From contig NZ_CATYWO010000003.1 of NCBI RefSeq assembly GCF_958405655.1, positions 1 through 64,000 of the forward strand: a DNA stretch of 64,000 nucleotides. The letters are read 5' to 3'. The notes beneath the pieces were generated by a model that searched no databases, had not been told where the DNA came from, and was given only the letters and a program-made list of their open reading frames with translations. This DNA comes from Ralstonia condita (lineage in GTDB: Bacteria; Pseudomonadota; Gammaproteobacteria; Burkholderiales; Burkholderiaceae). Made by a program: the position numbers and the translations under genes. Positions 25,160-33,922 of this stretch are shown piece by piece. How positions within the stretch are numbered: position 1 is the stretch's first letter; each line of letters begins with the position of its first letter.

Positions 25160-26602
25160 ATGCTGTTTCTCTCGATGCTGCAATACGCTGGGATCGCTGT
25201 GCGCCTGCTGGTTGTAGTGCGCGTCGCAGCACTTGTGCGTACGGCCTCGTTGGCCGTGATGGCTCTATTGTCTGTTTCTATCCAGGCTGCTCGCGCCGAA
25301 GATGGGCATGCGCCAGCCCCGGCAGCCGATGCTCCGTCTATCGCTGTTGGTGAGTTAGGCGATCGTTTCGGCTTTCATGGCCAGTCCACCTGGGTCTGGC
25401 AAGCCAAGCCTGCATTCAACTCGCCGTATCGCGGCGACAACAGCCTGACGGCGGACCGCGCAACCAGTTATTCCTTCAGTACGACGCTCGATCTGGGCAT
25501 GCGCCTATGGAAGGGGGCGGAGTTCCACTTCAACCCGGAGGTCGTGATGGGCAAGGCGTTCTCGGAGTTGCATGGTCTGGGCGGTCCGACCAATGGGGAA
25601 CTGGCCAAGGTCACGGGCACTGATCCGTCGCTGTATCGCGCCCGCTTATTCCTGCGCCAAACCTGGGGCCTGGGCGGTGACACGGAAAAGCTCGATGCCG
25701 ATTTCAACCAGTTCGCCGATGTGGTGGACAAGCGCCGCGTGGTGCTGACCGTGGGCAACCTGCCGGTGCTCGACATATTCGATGCCGTGGAATATGCCCA
25801 CGACCCGCGCGCGCAGTTCCTGAACTGGTCGTTCATGACGCATCCGTCGTTCGACTACGCCGCTGATGCGCGCGGCTACAGCTGGGGTGTCGCGCTGGAA
25901 TACATCGATAGCGAACTTGGCTGGGCCGTACGAGCGGGCCGTTTCCTGCAGCCGGTCGAGTCCAATGGCTTGTCCCTCGACACCCGTTTTCTCGAGCACT
26001 ACGGGGACATGCTGGAACTGGAAAAGAGCTACATGCTGTTCGGCCAGGAAGGCAAGGTGCGCCTGCTGGGCTGGCGTAATTTTGCGCGCATGGGCCGTTT
26101 TGATGATGCGATCGCGCTCGGCCAAGCTACCGATGCTGCACCGGACCTGAGCCTGGTGCGCCGCGAGCACGCCAAGATGGGCGTGGGCCTGTCGTTCGAG
26201 CAGAAAGTGGGCGAAAACGTGGGCCTATTCGCCCGCCTGAACTGGTCGGATGACAAGACGGAGACCTATGCTTTTACGGAAGCCGGGCGCAATGTGTCGT
26301 TGGGTGGCCTGCTCAAAGGCGCGTCGTGGGCGAGGCCTAACGACGTGCTGGGGGCAGCGGTCTCGTTGAACATGCTGGGTCCCGACCACCGCGCGTATCT
26401 AGCGGCGGGCGGCAGTGGCGCATTCCTGGGTGATGGGGCGTTGAACTATGGCCCCGAACACATACTCGAACTGTTTTATAGCTTTCAACCGGTCAAGGGC
26501 ATCACTCTCAGCCCTGATTTTCAATTAATCCAGAACCCAGGCTACAACCGGGATCGGGGGCCCGCCAAGTTTTATGGCATCCGGGCTCACGCTGAGTTCT
26601 AA
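25160..26602 (+). CDS. OprB-like carbohydrate-selective porin family protein
   Basis: 480 residues from the ATG at 25160, which has AGGGAGG at ideal spacing; the frame is open further upstream without a comparable site. A signal peptide ends near QAARA-EDG. The mature protein has OprB-family features: FGFHGQSTWVWQAKPAF, long beta-strand repeats, GNLPVLDIFD, a late PEHILELFYSFQPVKGITLSPDFQLIQNPGYNRDRGP segment and a C-terminal HAEF ending in Phe. OprB members form outer-membrane channels for sugars or other solutes. Beside an Nramp and a CDF gene, passage of metal ions or metal complexes is an alternative. Confidence 0.85.
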   Translation: MLFLSMLQYAGIAVRLLVVVRVAALVRTASLAVMALLSVSIQAARAEDGHAPAPAADAPSIAVGELGDRFGFHGQSTWVWQAKPAFNSPYRGDNSLTADRATSYSFSTTLDLGMRLWKGAEFHFNPEVVMGKAFSELHGLGGPTNGELAKVTGTDPSLYRARLFLRQTWGLGGDTEKLDADFNQFADVVDKRRVVLTVGNLPVLDIFDAVEYAHDPRAQFLNWSFMTHPSFDYAADARGYSWGVALEYIDSELGWAVRAGRFLQPVESNGLSLDTRFLEHYGDMLELEKSYMLFGQEGKVRLLGWRNFARMGRFDDAIALGQATDAAPDLSLVRREHAKMGVGLSFEQKVGENVGLFARLNWSDDKTETYAFTEAGRNVSLGGLLKGASWARPNDVLGAAVSLNMLGPDHRAYLAAGGSGAFLGDGALNYGPEHILELFYSFQPVKGITLSPDFQLIQNPGYNRDRGPAKFYGIRAHAEF

Positions 26603-26620
26603 GACTTACGGAGGACCCAT

Positions 26621-26671
26621 ATGGACAGTCCGAGTCGACCTTACCCGATAGCTTCAACTAAATCCCACTAG
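26621..26671 (+). CDS. Possible 16-residue leader peptide ahead of the Nramp gene
   Basis: The ATG at 26621 has a strong GGAGG at 26610-26614 and encodes MDSPSRPYPIASTKSH, then TAG. Three prolines among the first nine residues recall the proline-rich MgtL leader of enterobacterial Mg2+ transporter genes. It lies 18 bases after the OprB stop and about 400 bases before the Nramp start. The last base of its stop codon is the first base of hairpin arm A. Confidence 0.5.
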   Translation: MDSPSRPYPIASTKSH

Positions 26672-26727
26672 GCAAGTCCGCCGCACGGTTGTTCCCTGCT
26701 GCTGACTTGCCGTCCAGGCAAGGCAGC
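26671..26727 (+). promoter_or_regulatory. Leader with mutually exclusive hairpins upstream of Nramp
   Basis: Arm A GGCAAGTC (26671-26678) pairs perfectly with GACTTGCC (26704-26711). The same arm B, extended to 26701-26711, pairs with arm C GGCAAGGCAGC (26717-26727) with one mismatch and a 5-base loop. A ribosome at the end of the short ORF would cover arm A and favour B:C. No U-run follows, so any termination would have to be Rho-dependent. Confidence 0.5.
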
Positions 26728-26828
26728 GGTGTCCGCATCGCTCCTTGATTGTTTGAATACGCCATGCTCGGTCGTGGCGATTGCCGTATGCCCTGCACGT
26801 GTCGTGCTTATACGGCTAGGAGTGAACT

Positions 26829-27035
26829 ATGCGTAAATTCAACATCTCTCCGCGTCGTTTCTCGGCGCTTGCACTGCCTTTCAGCTCGCCATTTGTGCAA
26901 GCCCGGGCTGGCACGCCCGAGCGCGCTGACGCTGTGTCGGTCAAGTCCAACCCACGTGGGGTGGGTGCTGCTCAACCGCTCACGAGCCGCGACTATGCCA
27001 GCGCCGCCATTCGGCTGTCGCGTACGTACTGGTAG
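26829..27035 (+). CDS. Small ORF of unknown function between leader and Nramp
   Basis: 68 codons from an ATG with AGGAG seven bases upstream; begins MRKFNISPRRFSALALPFSSPF. It is rich in Ser, Arg and Pro, has no recognisable domain, and ends 37 bases before the Nramp start. The good ribosome-binding site suggests translation, perhaps as a second regulatory ORF. It could equally be fortuitous. Confidence 0.35.
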   Translation: MRKFNISPRRFSALALPFSSPFVQARAGTPERADAVSVKSNPRGVGAAQPLTSRDYASAAIRLSRTYW

Positions 27036-27072
27036 CCCAACAACGCCAACACAAATCGAATCGGAGGTCTAC

Positions 27073-28716
27073 ATGACCAAAACTGCTTCGGGCATCGACG
27101 CACCACCACGTCATGCCGCACTTGACGATGCCCACGTGGGCGATATTCGCGGCGCGCTCGGCACCATTGCACATCACGACACCGGCGCACGCGATACCTG
27201 GCGGGCGCGTCTGCGCACGATGCTCGCCATTCTCGGACCTGGCCTGATCGTGATGGTCGGTGACAACGATGCCGGTGCATTCGGCACGTACACACAGGCT
27301 GGTCAGAACTACGGCACGACTCTGCTGTGGACGCTGCTGTTGCTCATTCCCGTTCTGTACGTGAATCAGGAAATGGTGCTGCGCCTGGGCGCCGTCACTC
27401 GCGTCGGCCATGCGAGGCTGATCTTCGCGCGCTTCGGCAAGTTTTGGGGCAGCTTCTCCGTCATTGATCTGTTCCTCGTCAATGCGCTGACGCTGGTCAC
27501 GGAGTTCATCGGTATCAGCTTGGCACTCGAGTATCTCGGCATTCCTCGCCAATGGGGCGTGTGTGCGGCGGCAGCGCTGGTCATGCTGGCTGCCTCCACG
27601 GGCGACTTCCGACGGTTCGAGCGCTTCGCACTCGCACTGGTCGCAGGCAGCCTGACGCTCATTCCAATCTTCCTGATGGTGCATCCGCCCATGGGGCAGG
27701 TCGCGCGCGATTTCTTCGTGCCTGCGTTGCCAGCAGGCGCCCCGCTGGCAGAGGTAATGCTGCTGATTATCGCTATCGTCGGCACGACTGTGGCGCCTTG
27801 GCAACTGTTCTTCCAGCAGAGCTATGTGATCGACAAGCGCATTACGGCGCGCTTCATCCGCTACGAGCGTGCCGACCTATGGCTTGGCATCGCGCTGGTC
27901 ATTGCCGGTGCGGTGGCGATGATTGCGTTCAGCGCCCAGGCATTTCATGGCACGCCGGCGTTCGGCAACTACACCGATGCGCTGGGCACCGCGCAAGGGC
28001 TGGAGAGGCACTCGGGTCGCTGGGCCGGCGTGCTGTTTGCGATTGCCCTGCTGGACGCGAGCATCATCGGCGCGTGCGCTGTGTCGCTTTCCACGGCTTA
28101 CGCAATCGGCGATGTGTTTGCCGTGCGGCATTCGCTGCATCGCAAGCCGACGGAGGCGAAGGGCTTTTATGCGATCTACTTCGGCTTGACGCTGCTGGCA
28201 GCTGGTTTGGTGCTCACGCCCGGCATGCCGCTGGGATTGCTAACCAATGCAGTGCAATCACTGGCCGGTGTGTTGTTGCCTAGTGCGACGGTGTTCCTGC
28301 TCTTGTTGTGTAACGACAAGGCTGTGCTGGGTCCATGGACGAACGGTCGCGCCATGAACATTTTCACCGGTGGCGTCGTGGCGGTGCTGGTGATGCTGTC
28401 TGTCATCCTGACCGCCGCCGTGTTGTTCCCGGGGATTGGCGAGATCGAGATCGGTGCGATTCTGATCGGTGGTTCGCTCATCGCCATCGTCATGTCGCTG
28501 GTACTGTGGCTTATCGAACAGCGCAGTCACAGGCCACATCATCCGCAGCGCGTAAGCGTGCTCGATCGTAATCGATGGACTATGCCGCCGTTGGAGCAGC
28601 TCGCTCCGGCACGGTGGACTCCCCTCAAGCATACGTGGATGTTCGTGTTGCGCGGCTATCTTGTCGTGGCGGCGGGGCTGGTGCTCGTGCGTATTGCAGG
28701 GCTTCTGACCGGCTGA
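27073..28716 (+). CDS. Nramp-related divalent metal transporter, non-canonical motif type
   Basis: 547 residues from the ATG at 27073, with GGAGG upstream. The protein follows the Nramp fold with about 11 membrane segments. The first segment reads GPGLIVMVGDNDAGAFGTYTQAG in place of the classical DPGN motif, and the sixth reads GTTVAPWQLFFQQ, where MPH is classical. These changes are like those in the Nramp branch with relaxed selectivity that transports Mg2+ and Mn2+. The ~60-residue N-terminus and ~90-residue C-terminal part are hydrophilic or extended. Transport of Mn2+ or Mg2+ is inferred. The cluster with OprB-type porin and CDF exporter supports a metal role. Confidence 0.85.
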   Translation: MTKTASGIDAPPRHAALDDAHVGDIRGALGTIAHHDTGARDTWRARLRTMLAILGPGLIVMVGDNDAGAFGTYTQAGQNYGTTLLWTLLLLIPVLYVNQEMVLRLGAVTRVGHARLIFARFGKFWGSFSVIDLFLVNALTLVTEFIGISLALEYLGIPRQWGVCAAAALVMLAASTGDFRRFERFALALVAGSLTLIPIFLMVHPPMGQVARDFFVPALPAGAPLAEVMLLIIAIVGTTVAPWQLFFQQSYVIDKRITARFIRYERADLWLGIALVIAGAVAMIAFSAQAFHGTPAFGNYTDALGTAQGLERHSGRWAGVLFAIALLDASIIGACAVSLSTAYAIGDVFAVRHSLHRKPTEAKGFYAIYFGLTLLAAGLVLTPGMPLGLLTNAVQSLAGVLLPSATVFLLLLCNDKAVLGPWTNGRAMNIFTGGVVAVLVMLSVILTAAVLFPGIGEIEIGAILIGGSLIAIVMSLVLWLIEQRSHRPHHPQRVSVLDRNRWTMPPLEQLAPARWTPLKHTWMFVLRGYLVVAAGLVLVRIAGLLTG

Positions 28717-29033
28717 GGCCGGGTCGACACTCGTATTGGGGGCGATAAGTTGAATTTGCCCCCCATCAGAAGCACCGCACTGTCACGCCTCACGGGTGCG
28801 ATGGCGAAGATACTTTCGAGCGCACCTGGGCACCGGTGGCTTGTCTTGATCGTCTGCGCCGGTGTTGCAACTGTGACGACTTGTGAGACAGCAAATGCGA
28901 ACGCCTCTCATGCGGATTCTTTTCTGCGGCTGCCGGTTATTACCCAAACGGCCAGTTCTCCTCCTATGATCGCGCACAAATTGGGCACCCGCCGCCAAAA
29001 GGATCTGTCCTAAACCATCGGACGAGCAAAACC
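28717..29033 (+). other. Nramp-CDF intergenic region with a GC hairpin
   Basis: GGGGGC at 28738-28743 can pair with GCCCCC at 28758-28763, 22 bases after the Nramp stop; no U-run follows, so it is only a possible terminator. A plus frame from 28801 (70 codons, MAKILSSAPGHRWLVLIVCAGV) would encode a peptide with a signal-like hydrophobic stretch, but it lacks a clear ribosome-binding site and family match and is not called as a gene. Confidence 0.35.
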
Positions 29034-29957
29034 ATGCAACAGCCAATCGAGACCGATCTCGGCGACGAGACGCCCACCATGAAACGCGCCGCGAAACGCA
29101 GCACGCTCGTGAGCGTGGGCGTCAACTTGGCCCTCACAGCCGCACAACTAGTTGCTGGCGTCCTGGCCCATTCACAAGCGTTGGTAGCCGATGCGATTCA
29201 CTCGCTTTCTGACCTTGTTTCGGATTTCGTTGTTCTCTTCGCTGGACACCACAGTCAGAAAGAGCCGGACGCAGATCATCACTACGGGCACCTTCGATTC
29301 GAGACAGCAGCATCCCTCGTGTTGGGCTTGCTGCTGCTCGCAGTCGGGATCGGAATGCTTTGGAGCTCGGTGACCAAGCTGGAGCATCCGGAATCGATAT
29401 CCCATGTGAAGTTGATCGGTTTATGGGTCGCGCTTGGCGCACTGGTGAGCAAAGAACTGTTGTTCCGGTACATGCTGGCCATAGCGGAGCGCGTACGCTC
29501 CAGCATGCTGATAGCGAACGCCTGGCATGCTCGTTCCGACGCGGCTTCCTCGTTAGTTGTCGCACTCGGTATCGTCGGTAACTTGCTGGGATTCCACCTG
29601 CTCGACCCCGTAGCGGCACTTATTGTTGGGTTAATGGTGACGAGAATGGGCTGGCAGTTTGGCTCGAACGCGCTGCACGACCTCATGGACAGAGCCGTCG
29701 ATGAAGAGACAGCGATCGAGCTTCGGGAGGTGATACTCAGCACGCCGGGCGTGCTTGGCGTCCATGACGTACGAACACGTAAAATGGGCGACATGATTCT
29801 TATGGACGTCCACCTCGAAATCGCAGGCACCGCAACCGTGAAGGTCGGCCACGATATCGCGCTCGAAGCGAGACGCCGCGTAATGGAAAGGCGTGATGTG
29901 CTCAATGTTATGACCCACGTCGATCCCGTAGAGGTCCGATCAAACCAAAGACCATAG
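29034..29957 (+). CDS. Cation diffusion facilitator (CDF) family metal exporter
   Basis: 307 residues. Six membrane segments carry the metal-site motifs HSLSD in segment 2 (ADAIHSLSDLVSDF) and HARSD in segment 5 (NAWHARSDAASS). The histidine- and aspartate-rich segment DADHHYGH lies in the loop after segment 2. The C-terminal cytoplasmic domain (GVLGVHDVRTRKMGDMILMDVHLEI) is complete. CDF proteins exchange Zn2+, Fe2+ or Mn2+ for protons; with His-Asp sites in both segments, Zn or Fe/Mn cannot be separated by eye. Beside an importer-type Nramp this suggests balancing of one metal. Confidence 0.9.
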   Translation: MQQPIETDLGDETPTMKRAAKRSTLVSVGVNLALTAAQLVAGVLAHSQALVADAIHSLSDLVSDFVVLFAGHHSQKEPDADHHYGHLRFETAASLVLGLLLLAVGIGMLWSSVTKLEHPESISHVKLIGLWVALGALVSKELLFRYMLAIAERVRSSMLIANAWHARSDAASSLVVALGIVGNLLGFHLLDPVAALIVGLMVTRMGWQFGSNALHDLMDRAVDEETAIELREVILSTPGVLGVHDVRTRKMGDMILMDVHLEIAGTATVKVGHDIALEARRRVMERRDVLNVMTHVDPVEVRSNQRP

Positions 29958-30475
29958 CGCGCCAACCTGTTGGCAGTACTCAAGGATTTCGTTTGCGGTG
30001 CACGCGCGCGAGGGCCGCTAGCAAAGTTGCACGGGGGTGAGCCCGGAAGAGTCCCAACACAGCGACCAGCGGGTTGCCACCGTTGACGCTGATGGCGCTG
30101 ATCGCTGGAGCTAGCGCCCTCGACACTCGATATGACTCAACCAACAACCTGAGGAATGCTCTCTGCCGAATGGCTCGCCTCGGTGCCGCGCAGTCATTCG
30201 TCGGTTTTCGGCTCGTCGAGAGTCCGGGCCTCTATGCGGCGAAGGCCAGTGATGTGAAGAGGTATTTCAAGGCCGTCGAGACGTCGATGCATTGACGCAA
30301 AAGGTACTGAGCAAATCCTCAACCAGGTTGCAGTAGAGTTGGAGACCGCCTGACTATGGCAGGCCAGTTCGAGCAGGCGGTGGTTCGCCTTCCGCCAACC
30401 AGCAGCCCCGCAACAGTTCGTCTTATCGGTGGCATAGGGGCACGTCGTCCCCGCAATATAGCAAAGAACGAAAAG
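29958..30475. other. Stretch without a supported gene
   Basis: A short plus frame at 30074-30295 (TTG start, 73 codons) has no ribosome-binding site or domain match and is not called. No terminator with a U-run was found after the CDF gene. The composition shifts here from the metal cluster to less GC-rich island DNA. Confidence 0.4.
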
Positions 30476-31861
30476 ATGACAGCTAGCATAAAGCGGTTTT
30501 ACCGATTCAGGCCTCCCCAAATCCTGCCTGACAAATCCGTTGCAGACGAGTTGCGAGCACGCGAACTCTATCTTGGAACGCTCGAACAAAATAACGACCC
30601 GATGGATGGCATGCAGGATGCCTATTGGGAGGGGGATGACGTAGTCTGGGGCAATCTTATCCGGCACTACTGCTTTTGCATGCTGAACGCCGCATACTTT
30701 GTTCGCATGGCAGGGGATAGCACCCTATTCGAGCTGGACCACGTTTTTGCACGCGCGACGCCAGATGATTTACCAGATGCGCCTATAAGGCAGCTCTTCC
30801 GGGAATTTGTCGACGCTGTTAATGCCGACGGAACAATCCGTGGCCTCTTAGCTATGCTGGTAGATAGGAAACGGCTGGCAAAGGATGAGCTACGGCTTCT
30901 TCTTGGGATGTACCATCCCCGAATCCTTACGCTCCTTCGCGAAACGTTTCGGCGCAACGGGCATACCGACTTCATGCTGGGGCTGGAATTGAACAAATCC
31001 CCCGCTTCGCTTCCCGATTTCGAAGCGGTAGTGAGGCAGACTGACTCGCATGTGCTGAGTGCTTTGGCTGGTGCGGCGGAGCAGGCTAGTCGTCAGATGC
31101 AGCTAATAGGTATGTATAAGCACATACATCCTTCCTCTGAGCAGCGGACAGCGAAGAAAAATCTCCTCACCCTGATCGGCAATTTCCATGCCTTGTACTT
31201 GGACGCATGTGTCAAGGCGATCTACGACGAGTATTACATCGCTTGCTTTACGGAGCGGAATGACAATGAATCAATGTGGGGCCACTATGCATCAGGACAT
31301 CGAGGGGTCTGCCTCATTTTTGAGTTCGATGAACGAGAGGGCCAGCTCGAGATGGATATGGAAGAGTCGATGCGCCTAGCATTGCACCGAGTGCAATACA
31401 GCCCATACCCACCGCAGGTCAACGTGTTCGAAAGCCTTGGATATCTTCCACAGGCGAGCTTGCACAAGCACTGGCTTTCACTCGACGAACGCGTTAGCCC
31501 GCTTGCGTGCACGTACAGTTCCTCCGAGTACCGCTCCTCATACTGGAGGGTCTATGCGGATACGATTTCGCACAAATTTCCAGAATGGGAGCGCGAGCAC
31601 GAGTACCGCGTCGTCAAGAGTGCGTGGTTCTCTGGCCGGAACTCAGACTCGGACAAGTTGATGCATTACAAAGAGAAGCATCTGAAGGGCATCATATTTG
31701 GTATGCGTACCCCTGTGGATCTGCAATTACAAATCATGGAAGCGCTGGACGCAAGCCTGACTTCCACTCAGAAGGCAGCCTTCGAGTTCCACATCGCACG
31801 CTACTGCACTGTGAAGAAGGCGCTCGAAATCAGTCGCCTCGATTTGGTCAAGTTTGTGTGA
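30476..31861 (+). CDS. DUF2971-family protein
   Basis: 461 residues from the ATG at 30476; an earlier in-frame ATG at 30356 would add residues without domain character. DUF2971 signatures are KRFYRFRPP near the N-terminus with ELYLGTLEQNNDPMDGM, then the central IACFTERNDNESMWGHYASGHRGVCLIFEF, and the C-terminal LMHYKEKHLKGIIFGMRT. The family is frequent in genomic and defence islands; its biochemical activity is not established. It is longer than many members because of an insertion at about residues 80-250. No partner gene follows closely. Confidence 0.8.
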   Translation: MTASIKRFYRFRPPQILPDKSVADELRARELYLGTLEQNNDPMDGMQDAYWEGDDVVWGNLIRHYCFCMLNAAYFVRMAGDSTLFELDHVFARATPDDLPDAPIRQLFREFVDAVNADGTIRGLLAMLVDRKRLAKDELRLLLGMYHPRILTLLRETFRRNGHTDFMLGLELNKSPASLPDFEAVVRQTDSHVLSALAGAAEQASRQMQLIGMYKHIHPSSEQRTAKKNLLTLIGNFHALYLDACVKAIYDEYYIACFTERNDNESMWGHYASGHRGVCLIFEFDEREGQLEMDMEESMRLALHRVQYSPYPPQVNVFESLGYLPQASLHKHWLSLDERVSPLACTYSSSEYRSSYWRVYADTISHKFPEWEREHEYRVVKSAWFSGRNSDSDKLMHYKEKHLKGIIFGMRTPVDLQLQIMEALDASLTSTQKAAFEFHIARYCTVKKALEISRLDLVKFV

Positions 31862-32450
31862 GGTCGTGGTCCCGCCTGCCGGGGTACGGGGTGTTGGTTG
31901 GCTTTTTCGATGTTCTGTGCGCGGCACGGTCTTCGCTAACGAATTGAGGAAATGTACTGACCTGGTGAGGGTAGTTCAGTAAAGAATCCACTGTGCAGGC
32001 CTACCGGATATCGCCGCGCGACCTTGCATCTCTCGGTAGGCGTTCTAGACTGTAGACACGCGTACCCCCGGTGCCCAAACTGTTGCCGCCATAAGCAGAA
32101 CTACATCTTGGCAACAAATTTCCTCTCCTTGCTTGCAACATGCCTGACAGGCCGTTGAGCTCCCGACTCGTCGCTGCCTGAGCTTGGACTGACTAAGCCT
32201 GCACGCCCGCTGACGAGTGTAGGGCAGGAGCTTTGTGCCCGCATTCCTGGTTCTCAGCGACGCGAGCGTACTAGCTGGGGCGGCACTTGCCTGTACCGAC
32301 GTTGTTATGGCAGATCAGTCTCCCTGCCCGCCACGCCGGTGTGCGAGGTTTGGTTAGTCCGTTGGCGCGTGCTGCGAACAAACCGGGGTTCGAGTCCTTG
32401 TCGAAGTATGAAACAGCAGTTCCGCAGACGCTTTTACAGTGAGGCTCATC
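31862..32450. other. Non-coding or decayed stretch
   Basis: No convincing gene on either strand. At 32352-32390 the plus strand encodes LVRWRVLRTNRG, close to LVRWRVFQTELG in the protein that starts at 32451, so a decayed tandem copy of that small gene may lie here. A T-arm-like GGTTCGAGTCC at about 32387-32397 is not part of a recognisable tRNA. Confidence 0.4.
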
Positions 32451-32777
32451 ATGTCATTCTGGTCTGCTACGCCTGTGAGTTTGCAGCCGCGCGCGACGCT
32501 CGTACGGTGGAGAGTATTTCAGACGGAGCTAGGTGAGCGACACTTCGCTGGCCACTGCATTGAGAGTGGTCGCGGACGCGTCAGCTCTGCAATCGTCTCT
32601 TTTGACTTCAATACGCGCACCGGTGTTAGTACGAGTGGTCGGAGATACGTGCTATCCGGTAAGGCCGGGTACGACGACGATGGCCAATATGTTTGGCTTC
32701 TATGGAGTCTCTACAACGCCGTCCCGTGGGCCAAGGATGTGAGCGATGAATACGACCCACTCGGTGATGTTAGTTAG
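32451..32777 (+). CDS. Small conserved-looking protein of unknown function
   Basis: 108 residues from the ATG at 32451, with GTGAGG upstream. The C-terminal two thirds (GRGRVSSAIVSFDFNTRTGVSTSGRRYVLSG ... YDDDGQYVWLLW) look like a compact beta-rich domain, with acidic and aromatic residues evenly spaced as in a real protein. I do not recognise the family with certainty. It stands alone, with a possible decayed copy just upstream. Confidence 0.55.
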   Translation: MSFWSATPVSLQPRATLVRWRVFQTELGERHFAGHCIESGRGRVSSAIVSFDFNTRTGVSTSGRRYVLSGKAGYDDDGQYVWLLWSLYNAVPWAKDVSDEYDPLGDVS

Positions 32778-33028
32778 AGCAGATGTCGAACTAGTCATCT
32801 CAACTGTGTAAATGACCCCCAGTGTAGCTGCCAGTCCCCTGCCTCCAACCAGAAGGGCGGAAAGCTAGCTAGGTCACCGACGTCACTTCGATGACGGCAT
32901 GATAAGACGCGGGCCCCTATCCTCCAGCTGCACGAAGGTGAAACGGATCGCATCTGTTCGGCAACGTTCTTGTAGCCCGGACTCGAACAAAGGCTGACCC
33001 GCTCACTTCCAATTAACGAGTATCTGCT

Positions 33029-33433
33029 ATGCGCCATCTATCCAACCCGGGGCACGCAATCGCCGCAAGGGCGCTACGAGACGCGAAGTTAGCCGGTGTC
33101 TCTGAAGCAACGCGGGTTGCAGCGGCCGTTGAAGCCGGATTCCGCTACCTGCAACAGGCGGCAGCACCGAAGAATCAGGCTTTAAGATCTTGCATCCCAA
33201 GTAAAGCGGCGCTGACGAGGGCCTTCGACAGCATTCAGTGTTCGCACCGTGATCGGCGGCTTGGCTATCAACTGATGGAATGGTTCGAGCGCCGTTACGA
33301 GCTCCCGCGCCCGCCTTGTACGATCAACGAAGCTGTTATGTGGGCACAGCGAATGTCGAAATCGACTATCCAGCAAGGATTATCGCGTGTCGTGATTTCA
33401 CCAATGCCGTCCTTACTTACTGGTTCAACTTAG
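33029..33433 (+). CDS. Hypothetical protein
   Basis: 134 codons from an ATG without a clear ribosome-binding site. The first half is alanine-rich and probably helical (HAIAARALRDAKLAGVSEAT). No family recognised. The frame overlaps another open frame from 33280, so a frameshift or misprediction is possible. Confidence 0.3.
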   Translation: MRHLSNPGHAIAARALRDAKLAGVSEATRVAAAVEAGFRYLQQAAAPKNQALRSCIPSKAALTRAFDSIQCSHRDRRLGYQLMEWFERRYELPRPPCTINEAVMWAQRMSKSTIQQGLSRVVISPMPSLLTGST

Positions 33434-33438
33434 CGGCC

Positions 33439-33633
33439 ATGGACTTGGAGCAATTAGTTGTTGCCGCAATTAAGAAAAGCCTGACAAGGCGGCTGCATGA
33501 CCTGAATCGAAAGACAGTTGTCACTGTTCTGTCGATACCATCGACTGCACTTGGGCGGGAGTTCAAGAAAAGACTGCGCGATGAGCTCCGCAGACTGAAG
33601 CGAGCTCATGGACGCAAGAGCCCCACGCGTTGA
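33439..33633 (+). CDS. Small basic hypothetical protein
   Basis: 64 codons beginning MDLEQLVVAAIKKSLTRRL and ending in a Lys/Arg-rich tail (RDELRRLKRAHGRK). The same frame is open back to 33280 with coding-like sequence, so the gene may be the 3' part of a frameshifted one. No family recognised. Confidence 0.3.
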   Translation: MDLEQLVVAAIKKSLTRRLHDLNRKTVVTVLSIPSTALGREFKKRLRDELRRLKRAHGRKSPTR

Positions 33634-33718
33634 TGCGGGGCAACGTCGCGGCCACAGCTACATGATGAAGCTACCGCACGACTGGCTGTCGTCACTCTTA
33701 GTTATGCGAGGTGTCCCA

Positions 33719-33922
33719 ATGGCAGACCTTTTGGTTCGCAACGTCGATGACTGTCTTGTACAGCGCCTACGTGAACGCGCAGCCGCGCACGGGCGTAGCC
33801 CTGAGGCAGAGCATCGTGAGATTTTGGCCAAGGCGCTTGGCGGAACAAAGCGCAAGTGCTTTGCGGAAGTGCTAATGAGCATGCCGAACGCCGGGGAAGA
33901 TTCTGACTTTGCCCGGTCCTGA
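33719..33922 (+). CDS. FitA-like ribbon-helix-helix antitoxin, apparently orphan
   Basis: 67 residues from the ATG at 33719, with GAGG seven bases upstream. LLVRNVDDCLVQRLRERAAAHGRSPEAEHREIL is the FitA/VapB-type ribbon-helix-helix domain that binds operator DNA and neutralises a PIN-domain RNase. In FitAB loci the fitB toxin follows at once; here no PIN-domain frame is seen downstream on the plus strand. It may be a remnant or may repress in trans. Confidence 0.75.
   Translation: MADLLVRNVDDCLVQRLRERAAAHGRSPEAEHREILAKALGGTKRKCFAEVLMSMPNAGEDSDFARS

Noticed and set aside
25000..25160. yybP-ykoY manganese riboswitch before the OprB-like gene
   Set aside because: The conserved loops of that riboswitch are not visible; only a short hairpin CGTTCGT/ACGAACG at 25128-25148 was seen.
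30074..30295. 73-codon frame after the CDF gene
   Set aside because: TTG start without ribosome-binding site, no domain, and no conserved pattern.
32339..32420. tRNA-like GGTTCGAGTCC segment
   Set aside because: No acceptor stem, anticodon arm or CCA end can be drawn around it.
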